Part shown: piece after piece, positions 1-5,035 of the stretch | Layout: each line of letters starts with the position of its first letter | Position numbering within the stretch: position 1 is the stretch's first letter | NCBI GenBank assembly: GCA_007127255.1 | Contig: SKZS01000068.1 | Span: forward strand, 1 to 6,147 | DNA length: 6,147 nt | From: Syntrophomonadaceae bacterium | GTDB taxonomy: Bacteria > Bacillota > Dethiobacteria > DTU022 | Direction of reading: 5' to 3' | Translations under genes and position numbers: made by a program | The notes under the pieces: model-generated | Seen by the model: only the letters and a program-made list of their open reading frames with translations | Databases searched by the model: none | What the model was told of the DNA's origin: nothing

Positions 1-119
1 AGCTCCTGGATAAGCCGTTGCATTTCTTCCGGTGTTAAAGGAGTCGCTACCTTTGGCTTACTCTTCTTTAATCGTTCTTCTGCCTGACGGCGCAGCTCTT
101 CCGCCGATCTGTTTTTCAT
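1..119 (-). CDS. Probable PAS-domain sensor histidine kinase, N-terminus only (runs off window)
   Basis: The first 39 codons of a minus-strand gene are visible, starting at the ATG at 119-117. A purine-rich ribosome binding site (GGGAAGGGAGAG) lies a few bases upstream. The peptide begins MKNRSAEELRRQAEERLKKS and continues with PLTPEEMQRLIQEL. A basic SAEELRRQAEERL opening followed by TPEEMQRLIxEL is, from memory of the family, typical of the N-terminal leader of PAS-domain sensor kinases, where it usually runs into an HQIELEMQNEEL-like helix before the first PAS domain. The gap to the stop of the upstream CheB-CheR-PAS gene is only 58 bases and shows no terminator, so co-transcription is likely. 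The inferred role is a cytoplasmic sensor kinase, or other PAS signalling protein, working with its neighbour. The catalytic part lies outside the window, so kinase identity is inferred from the leader alone. Confidence 0.7.
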   Translation of the reverse strand, partial: MKNRSAEELRRQAEERLKKSKPKVATPLTPEEMQRLIQE

Positions 120-177
120 GCCGCTCTCTCCCTTCCCTGATTTATCACAGCATTGCACCTGGCCGTTAGCCCTTCTC

Positions 178-2901
178 CTAATTGTGCTTCTTTTTTTCAG
201 TCATTAAATTTTTTTCGGCTTTATCCAATTTCCGATCTTTTTTCACCATGCCTCTTTCCAAGTCATCCTGAATTTTTCTCAGATCAGCCTCCAGCTTCTT
301 ATATTCGGTAATATTTATAAGTGTTATTACTAACCCGTCAATTTTGTTGTCTAGGGTGCGGTAAGGCATAATTTTCACTTTAAACCAATTCTCTCCGCCA
401 GAGGGAACCGCCCTTTCATTGGTATTCAGGGTGCGCAAAACTTTCCGGGCATCTTCTTCCAATTCCGGGTAATCCAGGTTGGTTGCAATGTCAGAAAGCG
501 GTCGTCCCACATCACCTGGTATTAACTTGAATATTTCGGCTGTCTTAGAAGTAAAACGTCGCACCTTCAGAGTGTTATCCAGAAATAGTGTAGCGATTTC
601 GATGCTTTCAAGCAAGTTCTTCATATCATTATTTACCTGAGACAACTGTTCATTTTTAGTTTGCAATTCGTGGTTGACCGTCTGTAACTCCTCATTTAAC
701 GATTGCATCTCTTCCTTGGAAGTAGTCAGTTCTTCATTGATTGACTGTAACTCCTCGTTGCTTGACTGCAGTTCTTCATTGGTAGCGCTGTATTTTTCAT
801 GGGTAGCCTGCGCCTCTTCACGAAGATGTTTAATCTGCTGATAGGCTTGCTGAAGTTCTTCTTCCAGTTCTGCAACCCGACCACTTTCAACATCATCATA
901 GCTTGCTTTACTTCTTGCCCTGGGCTTTTTAGGTTCATTCACCTCTTTAAAAATGATCAGCGACATTCCGCGCAGCGATTCCGGTTCTTCAAACGGCTGA
1001 ACAGTGATATTTACTGTTTTCGTCTCACCATTGTTCTTCACTACTGCGTTTTTAACGGTCACCGTTTTATTCTCTCGACCTGCAGTCTGAAAAGCGTTGT
1101 TCAGAGCATAGCCAAGGCCTTCACGGATCATAGCAAAAATGTTCCAGTTAGCCTTGCCTGCTGCCGGTTCAAGAAAGTTGCCTGTTCTTCCGCTTATATA
1201 TAAAATGTCACCTATTTTATTAACCAGTACTGTTGCAGGGGCATAGAGCTTTAATATTAATTTATCCATCAGTGATTGTATATTTTCCGCCGGTTTTGAA
1301 GGCAGCGGGTGACTTGGAACACGCGGTGATGGAAATTCAAACGGCTCAGCCTTTTCAGTAGATTCAAGGCTCCGGTAGAGGCGGGATTTACCCGGCAGCG
1401 GCTCAAAAAGGTTTGTATGATTGCCGACAGTTTCAGCATTCCCTAATATTAATAATCCACCGGGGTTTAAACTGTAGTGAAAAAGGGGAATCATTTTTTT
1501 CTGCAGCTCCTGGGTCAGGTAAATCAGCAGATTTCGGCAACTCAGGATATCCAATTTAGTAAAAGGTGGATTCATGATGATACTGTGTTGAGCAAAAATT
1601 ACCGTCTCCCTTATAGATTTGGCAACCTGAAAGTGATTATCATCCACCTGGACGAAAAACCGTTCCAACCTTTCCGGTGAAAGATCAGCAGAAATATTGG
1701 CCGGATAAATGGCTTCGCGCGCTTTATCGATCGCATCCTGGCTGATGTCGCTAGCAAATATCTGAAGCGTTGGTTTCTGGTCGGATTTTATCAGCTCTAC
1801 TGCTTCCTTGAAGAGGATGGCTAAACTATAAGCTTCCTCACCTGTTGCGCAACCTGGCACCCAGGCCCGCAAAACCTGTTTCTTGTTTCCGGCAAGAAAC
1901 TCTGGTAAAACCTCGGTTTTCAGTTGCTCCCACACTTTAGGATCGCGGAAAAAATTAGTTACCCCAATTAAAAGCTCTTTATAAAGCAACTCTAGTTCCT
2001 GGGGATTTTCCCGCAGAAAACGAACGTAAGTGGTTACATTATCGATCTGATGAATGGCCATACGGCGCTCCAGCCGACGGAAAACAGTGCTTTTTTTGTA
2101 AAGGGAAAAATCATGACCCGTCTTCGAGCGCAATAGGATCATTACCTTCTCGAAGGAACTCCGGGTTTTATCTGGTAAAGTCAGTTCGGATCCGTCGATA
2201 TAAGGCTTATGTTTGAGGTAAGAAACGATTTTTAACGGCAGTTCTTCCACCGCGGCAGTGACATCGGCCAGGCCTGCCTCTATAGCGTTTTTGGGCATGC
2301 TTTCATACTTAGCCGAATTCGGATCCTGAACAAAGACCACCCCGCCTTTTTCCTTAATGGCGCCAAGACCTAATGTTCCATCAGTTCCCATGCCCGAGAG
2401 GATAACGCCAATGCTTTTATCCTGCTGATCATCAGCCAGGGAACGGAAGAAATAATCGATCGGTAAACGCAGTCCGCGGGGCTCTGTCGGTTCAAAAAGA
2501 TGCAGCATCCCGTGGTAAATCGTCATATCGTTGTTCGGCGGAATTACGTAAACACATCTCGGTTTAACCACCGTGCGTTCTTCAATCTGGATAACCTTTA
2601 AAGTGGTTACGCGCTGAAGCAGCTCAACCATCATATCTTTACGCGTTGGGTCCAGGTGTTGAACGATAATAAAAGCCATGGCGCTATCATCTGGAACGTT
2701 TTTCAGAAATAGTTCCAAAGCCTCCAACCCGCCGGCAGAAGCACCTATACCGATAATCGGAAATCCTGCTTCAGGCTTCTCTACTTCAGGTTTCTCTGAT
2801 TCAGGTTTCTCTGATTCCGGTTTCTCTGATTCCGGGGGGCTTTGAGACTCATCGCCCAGGCAGACCTTTTCTTGCGAATCAGCCTTCTTCTTTTTAGTCA
2901 T
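178..2901 (-). CDS. CheB-CheR-PAS fusion protein (chemotaxis-type methylesterase/methyltransferase signalling protein)
   Basis: A 907-residue soluble protein. I chose the ATG at 2901 because GGGAGG sits five bases upstream; an ATG 21 bases further upstream (2922) lacks any Shine-Dalgarno. Domains, numbered from this start: a tandem (E-S-E-K-P) linker at 24-43; a CheB methylesterase at about 46-229 with the expected triad Ser55 (GASAGG), His82 (VQHLDP) and Asp174 (GMGTDG); a CheR SAM-dependent methyltransferase at about 250-495 with TNFFRD (315-320), GCATGEEAYS (350-359) and NLLIY (457-461); a degenerate PAS-like region at about 541-653; a coiled coil at about 676-765 containing seven NEELQSx heptads; a PAS domain at about 763-873; and a Lys-rich tail. 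CheB and CheR normally remove and add methyl groups on receptor glutamates. There is no receiver domain before CheB and no kinase domain after the last PAS, so regulation probably comes from PAS sensing or the partner gene downstream. All catalytic motifs appear intact. The methylation target is unknown. Confidence 0.95.
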   Translation of the reverse strand: MTKKKKADSQEKVCLGDESQSPPESEKPESEKPESEKPEVEKPEAGFPIIGIGASAGGLEALELFLKNVPDDSAMAFIIVQHLDPTRKDMMVELLQRVTTLKVIQIEERTVVKPRCVYVIPPNNDMTIYHGMLHLFEPTEPRGLRLPIDYFFRSLADDQQDKSIGVILSGMGTDGTLGLGAIKEKGGVVFVQDPNSAKYESMPKNAIEAGLADVTAAVEELPLKIVSYLKHKPYIDGSELTLPDKTRSSFEKVMILLRSKTGHDFSLYKKSTVFRRLERRMAIHQIDNVTTYVRFLRENPQELELLYKELLIGVTNFFRDPKVWEQLKTEVLPEFLAGNKKQVLRAWVPGCATGEEAYSLAILFKEAVELIKSDQKPTLQIFASDISQDAIDKAREAIYPANISADLSPERLERFFVQVDDNHFQVAKSIRETVIFAQHSIIMNPPFTKLDILSCRNLLIYLTQELQKKMIPLFHYSLNPGGLLILGNAETVGNHTNLFEPLPGKSRLYRSLESTEKAEPFEFPSPRVPSHPLPSKPAENIQSLMDKLILKLYAPATVLVNKIGDILYISGRTGNFLEPAAGKANWNIFAMIREGLGYALNNAFQTAGRENKTVTVKNAVVKNNGETKTVNITVQPFEEPESLRGMSLIIFKEVNEPKKPRARSKASYDDVESGRVAELEEELQQAYQQIKHLREEAQATHEKYSATNEELQSSNEELQSINEELTTSKEEMQSLNEELQTVNHELQTKNEQLSQVNNDMKNLLESIEIATLFLDNTLKVRRFTSKTAEIFKLIPGDVGRPLSDIATNLDYPELEEDARKVLRTLNTNERAVPSGGENWFKVKIMPYRTLDNKIDGLVITLINITEYKKLEADLRKIQDDLERGMVKKDRKLDKAEKNLMTEKKKHN
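2771..2835 (-). repeat. 15-bp tandem repeat encoding E-S-E-K-P linker
   Basis: Four 15-bp units begin at 2771, 2786, 2801 and 2816, with a 5-base partial unit at 2831. Units two and three are identical and the others differ by one to three bases. They encode EVEKP and ESEKP pentapeptides just in front of the CheB domain. An in-frame repeat of this type can gain or lose units by slippage without breaking the protein, changing only the length of a charged, flexible linker. Confidence 0.9.
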
Positions 2902-3389
2902 AATTGCCTCCCAATTTCTCATTAATATCAGCCGGGAATTGTTGCCCGAATCCTTAGTAAAAGTTCTGTTCTAGATCAGGTTAGGTAAGATAAATTTTTC
3001 TTTTGACCCAGTTATCACAGGGCATCTTTCCTCGAACATTAAACCAAATAAAATTTCGGCAATATTTTGTAAATCTCCTGCTATTTGATGAAAATATTTC
3101 AAGCGCTGGCAACACAGGGGGACCAACACACAACACAGGGGGACGGTTCTTTTGTGTTCCAAGATGAAGCGCCCCTGGGTTATAAACCTTTAAAATTTTT
3201 TCATTATAGAGGTTGTTTTAAATTTACAGAGAATTCATTATGTCAAATAAATAATTTAACCAAAAGAACTGGCAAAAAGCCTGCAGGAAAGGGTATGTGG
3301 GATAAAGTCCCATAAAGTGTTTATGTATGAAACCATTAATCGCTGTGCTTGTTATAACTCAGGATAATCCAAAGGAGGAATTATAGTTC
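2902..3389. other. Gene-poor stretch between cheBR-PAS and spoVS
   Basis: This divergent intergenic region holds the cheBR-PAS ribosome binding site at its left edge and the REP-like repeat at 3111-3158. At its right edge is the spoVS ribosome binding site AAAGGAGG (3371-3378), eleven bases before the ATG. A minus-strand frame at 2971-3110 reads like coding sequence but is unassigned. The part from 3160 to 3370 is AT-rich; I see no convincing sigma-A, sigma-H or sporulation-sigma promoter in it, only weak look-alikes. A small hairpin, TGGGA with TCCCA around a 5-base loop, lies near 3298-3312. Confidence 0.6.
3111..3158 (+). repeat. REP-like hairpin repeat with a duplicated half-unit
   Basis: The 13-base string AACACAGGGGGAC occurs at 3111-3123 and again at 3132-3144. 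The second copy continues into a full imperfect hairpin, 3132-3158: AACACA (3132-3137) pairs with TGTGTT (3153-3158), extended inward by G-T wobble pairs and one G-C pair, with a GACGGTT loop. From memory, the GGGGACGGTTCTTTTGTGTT type is a dispersed element in clostridial genomes, often linked to REP-associated tyrosine (Y1) transposases. No transposase gene lies in this window. A related core in opposite orientation is at 4853-4862. Confidence 0.65.
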
Positions 3390-3651
3390 ATGCAAGTATT
3401 AAAAAGTCTCTTCAAAATCTAATCCTAATTCAGTAGCAGGTGCTTTAGCAGGAACTATCCGAGAAAATGGAAAAGCTGAGATGCAAACTATTGGAGCAAG
3501 CGCTCTTAACCAGGCAGTAAAAGCACTAGCTATTGCAAGGGGATTTGTTGCTCCCGCTGGTATTGATCTAGTATGTATTCCAGCTTTTCCCACCATTGAA
3601 ATCAACGGTGAGGAAAGAACGGCTATAAAATTTCTGGTTGGCCCTCGTTAA
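3390..3651 (+). pseudogene. spoVS: spoVS, stage V sporulation protein S, with a +1 frameshift at codon 6
   Basis: From the ATG at 3390, behind AAAGGAGG at 3371-3378, the reading starts M-Q-V-L-K. It then fails because the A run at 3401-3405 has one base too many: the literal frame stops at a TAA within eleven codons. Skipping one A gives an uninterrupted frame from 3406 to the TAA at 3649-3651. This restores 86 residues, exactly the family length, including NSVAGALAGTIRENG, ALNQAVKALAIARGFVAP, IDLVCIPAF and INGEERTAIKFLVGPR, all hallmarks of SpoVS. SpoVS is a small, highly conserved Alba-like protein needed for late sporulation and linked to septation. The body has no substitutions that look damaging, so the lesion is very recent, a sequencing error in a homopolymer, or a slippage site. 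A stop codon immediately upstream in the body frame, and no usable start before the ATG within it, rule out a simple alternative start. Confidence 0.9.
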
Positions 3652-3934
3652 AGATGCCTTTTTCAGGTAAGCGGAAAGCTTTCAAGACAGTAAAAACAGG
3701 GCAGTTTTTCCCCGTCCCCCTGACATTATAGTGAGACTTCTCTTTGCTAAAATAGACTTGATCTGATAAGACTTCTATACTCTCCTCCGCGGCCTCTTCT
3801 TCAACCTCAACAGGTGACTCCGCAGGCGGTTCCTCTTAAGCAGGCTCCTGCACTGCGCAGCCGAAGATAAAACATATTAGTACCACACCCATAATCAAGA
3901 ACAAACTTTTCGTCGGCAGATTCAATCCAAACAT
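3623..3934 (-). pseudogene. Lipoprotein gene interrupted by an in-frame TAA at codon 33
   Basis: The ATG at 3934-3932 follows AGGTGAG by about five bases. The peptide opens with a type II signal sequence: a short charged start, a hydrophobic stretch LFLIMGVVLICFIF, then G-C (Cys26) as a plausible lipobox cysteine. Six residues later a TAA (3838-3836) stops the frame. Beyond it the same frame stays open for 70 more codons and looks genuine: an acidic, proline-bearing linker (EEPPAESPVEVEEEAAEES), typical after a lipoprotein cysteine, then SDQVYFSKEKSHYNVRGTGKN, which resembles the start of a small extracytoplasmic beta domain. A single C-to-T or G-to-T change from CAA or GAA would create this TAA. 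The frame ends inside the 3' end of convergent spoVS, so the C-terminus has probably also been lost. Family and function are unknown. The alternative is a genuine 32-residue lipopeptide gene, which is less likely. Confidence 0.65.
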
Positions 3935-3995
3935 TTTGAGCTCACCTACCCCCTAATAAAATAGCCGCCAAAAACCAGCAGCTAACTGTATTATG

Positions 3996-4025
3996 ATCAT
4001 AGCATTATCCATCTGCTTGTGTAAA
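3996..4025 (-). promoter_or_regulatory. Sigma-A-type promoter of the lipoprotein gene
   Basis: On the minus strand TTTACA (4025-4020) is followed after 18 bases by TATGAT (4001-3996). Each hexamer differs by one base from consensus, and TGC just upstream of the -10 gives an extended -10 motif. The -10 lies in a perfect 10-bp palindrome, TATGATCATA (3992-4001), which could bind a regulator. Transcription would start near 3988, leaving about 55 bases of leader before the ATG at 3934. A good promoter in front of a broken gene suggests recent inactivation. Confidence 0.6.
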
Positions 4026-4069
4026 TAACTTTAGAACCTGCTATAAAAATAAGGATACCGCGAATAGGG

Positions 4070-4103
4070 ACCAGTAGTGTGTACTGGTATAACTGACAGT
4101 TAT
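4070..4103. repeat. Two adjacent perfect dyads
   Basis: ACCAGTA (4070-4076) and TACTGGT (4082-4088) form a 7-bp inverted repeat around GTGTG. It is followed without a gap by ATAACTG (4089-4095), one central A, and CAGTTAT (4097-4103), a second 7-bp dyad. They lie about 50 bases beyond the toxin stop codon and 45 bases upstream of the -35 box of the lipoprotein promoter. No T-run follows on either strand, so an ordinary intrinsic terminator is unlikely. Protein binding sites or an mRNA 3' structure are possible. Confidence 0.6.
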
Positions 4104-4153
4104 GTATTTAAACTCTTCTTCCCGGACTAAATACCTGTGACTTTCTAACGGAG

Positions 4154-4414
4154 CTATGTTTTGTAGACATCTTTTCGGTGAGCATCTTTAACTACCCATA
4201 TGGTCAGTTCATAATCTTGGATGGAATGAAGAATACGGTAATGTCCCTGTCGGATACAGTAGCGCTCTAAGCCGGATAATTTTTCGCATCCCGGTGGTCT
4301 TGGATTGTCAGCAAGTGCAGTTATGCGCGCGATTATCTTTTTTAATTCTTTTTTGCCAATCCTGTTTAAATCTTTTTCAACCGACTCTTTAAAAAAGACT
4401 TTATAGGCGCCCAT
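4154..4414 (-). CDS. RelE/ParE-superfamily toxin of a type II toxin-antitoxin module
   Basis: An 86-residue protein, normal length for the family. It shows the RelE/ParE layout: a start of the type YKVFFKESVEKDLNRI, two basic helices (KKELKKIIARI), the ADNPRPPGCEKLSG turn, then the beta sheet with ERYCIRQGHYRILHSI, ELTIWVVKDAHRKDVYK. Conserved candidates for activity are Lys45, Arg55, Arg60, His79, Arg80 and Tyr84. RelE toxins cut mRNA at the ribosome and ParE toxins poison gyrase; the DYELTIWVVKxxHRKDVY ending favours the RelE side, but this is inference. The ATG lies 14 bases inside the antitoxin gene, and upstream there is only a weak AGAAAG, so translation is probably coupled to that of the antitoxin. 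No lesion is visible. Confidence 0.92.
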   Translation of the reverse strand: MGAYKVFFKESVEKDLNRIGKKELKKIIARITALADNPRPPGCEKLSGLERYCIRQGHYRILHSIQDYELTIWVVKDAHRKDVYKT

Positions 4415-4640
4415 TATTTTTCAACTTTCTAATCATGGCATCATAGCTAACAAGGTCTTCATTTACTCGCCCTGCAAATGCTTCGTTATCTTCAAGACCT
4501 TCGATTATAGATTCTTTGACGGCATTGTTGATCAACTCTGACATGGAGCTTGACGTTTCAATGGCTTTAAGCTTTAAGGCTTTATGTAAATCGGGATCTA
4601 AATAAATAGTAGTTCTTTTACCTTCTTTTATCATCGCCAT
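4401..4640 (-). CDS. Ribbon-helix-helix (CopG-like) antitoxin of the toxin-antitoxin module
   Basis: A 79-residue protein in the usual upstream position, overlapping the toxin gene by 14 bases. The N-terminal strand KRTTIYLDPDLHKALKLKA, followed by SSSMSELINNAVKESI, is a standard ribbon-helix-helix DNA-binding domain (about residues 7-45). The acidic C-terminal half (EGLEDNEAFAGRVNEDLVSY) would wrap the toxin. I chose the ATG at 4640, four bases after AAAGGAGG (4645-4652); a second ATG at 4634 is spaced ten bases from the same site and is equally plausible, while a TTG at 4643 is too close. The protein should dimerise, neutralise the toxin and repress its own promoter, which carries two palindromes. 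Confidence 0.92.
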   Translation of the reverse strand: MAMIKEGKRTTIYLDPDLHKALKLKAIETSSSMSELINNAVKESIIEGLEDNEAFAGRVNEDLVSYDAMIRKLKNNGRL

Positions 4641-4651
4641 CAAGCCTCCTT

Positions 4652-4691
4652 TATGTTATAACATATTAGCGTTTTATCGTTGTCATGACAA
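4652..4691 (-). promoter_or_regulatory. Autoregulated promoter/operator of the toxin-antitoxin module
   Basis: On the minus strand TTGTCA (4691-4686) and TAATAT (4668-4663), 17 bases apart, form a candidate promoter with a start near 4656. Two perfect palindromes cover it: TTGTCATGACAA (4680-4691) spans the -35 box, and TATGTTATAACATA (4652-4665) spans the edge of the -10, the start site and the start of the ribosome binding site. Their centres are 27 bases apart. The arrangement fits repression by the ribbon-helix-helix antitoxin, but the two palindromes have different sequences, so one may bind another regulator. Confidence 0.6.
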
Positions 4692-4712
4692 TACCTTCCG
4701 GTTAATAGTAAA

Positions 4713-4766
4713 TCACTTTTTTCTTGCCCGGGTCTGGAACCACAGTTCTTTCCTATAGGATTTCAC
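4713..4766 (-). pseudogene. 5' remnant resembling a YjbQ-family (UPF0047) gene
   Basis: A GTG at 4766-4764, ten bases behind AGGAG (4781-4777), opens a 17-codon frame reading MKSYRKELWFQTRARKK and then TGA. The first ten residues match, from memory, the characteristic MKSYRKELWF start of YjbQ-family proteins (annotated as secondary thiamine-phosphate synthase; normally about 130-140 residues). Nothing recognisable as the rest of that protein follows; 22 bases later the toxin-antitoxin promoter begins. This suggests a gene cut off by deletion or by arrival of the toxin-antitoxin module. The match is short, so identification is tentative. Confidence 0.45.
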
Positions 4767-4838
4767 GCCCGATTTACTCCTGCTTTTTGCCTCACGCTCT
4801 GCAGAGATTTTAAAGAGATTTTTAAAACATCATGACCA

Positions 4839-4862
4839 GGGGATCACATCAAACCGTCCCCC
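4839..4862 (-). repeat. Degenerate REP-like copy, opposite orientation
   Basis: Read on the minus strand, GGGGGACGGTT is followed by TGATGTGATCCCC, resembling the 3138-3160 element (GGGGGACGGTT, then a TGTG block and CC). GGGGA (4839-4843) can pair with TCCCC (4857-4861). It is orientated opposite to the copy at 3132-3158. Confidence 0.45.
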
Positions 4863-5004
4863 GCTTCATTCGTTTCATTTTAAAATCATGAACAGCAGGA
4901 ATTACGACCGAATCTGCAGAAGTGGCATGCGATTTATTATTTTAAAACAGAAGCTTAAAAGAGCGGACCCGGTTTCATCGAAACAATAGCCGGAAGACAC
5001 AGGG

Positions 5005-5022
5005 CTGCCGATTGAGCTACGG
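5005..5022 (-). other. tRNA D-arm-like sequence fragment
   Basis: On the minus strand the string CCGTAGCTCAATCGGCAG matches the usual junction and D-arm of many bacterial tRNAs (TAGCTCAATxGGxAG). The expected continuation GAGC is absent, and no anticodon arm or matching acceptor stem follows, so it is not a functional tRNA. It may be a remnant of a tRNA gene or attachment site, or chance. It ends in the ribosome binding region of the next gene. Confidence 0.3.
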
Positions 5023-5035
5023 GGAGTTGTAAGCA

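Larger units (their letters stand above)
4641..5035. other. Gene-poor stretch between the antitoxin and the MutS-related gene
   Basis: This divergent region contains, in order, the toxin-antitoxin promoter, a 17-codon YjbQ-like remnant, a degenerate REP-like copy, three TTTTAAAA palindromes (4820, 4878, 4940; about 60 bases apart), an 18-base tRNA D-arm-like string and the ribosome binding site GGGGAG (5021-5026). An imperfect 12-bp tandem repeat of AGAGATTTTAAA lies at about 4804-4827. I found no convincing promoter for the plus-strand gene; TATTAT at 4935-4940 lacks a -35 partner. Confidence 0.55.

Noticed and set aside
799..1203. 134-codon plus-strand open frame opposite the coiled-coil region
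   Set aside because: It is antisense to the conserved CheB-CheR-PAS gene, and its composition follows from the opposite strand's codons.
2926..2965. Sigma-D-like flagellar promoter before the CheB-CheR-PAS gene (GGCTGATAT)
   Set aside because: The -10-like string has no TAAA element at the required spacing and lies almost against the ribosome binding site.
3178..3198. GGTT-ATA-AACC hairpin followed by T-rich sequence as a terminator
   Set aside because: A 4-bp stem is too weak, and no gene ends nearby on that strand.
3213..3240. TTGTTT-17-CATTAT as a spoVS promoter
   Set aside because: Only three of six and four of six bases match consensus, which is expected by chance in AT-rich DNA. It is also about 150 bases from the gene start.
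3692..3709. AAAAAC/GTTTTT inverted repeat after spoVS as a transcription terminator
   Set aside because: The stem has only one G-C pair, and the T-run is part of the stem itself. It also lies inside the lipoprotein frame.
4888..4989. 33-codon plus-strand frame upstream of the MutS-related gene
   Set aside because: No ribosome binding site precedes its ATG and the peptide resembles nothing I know.
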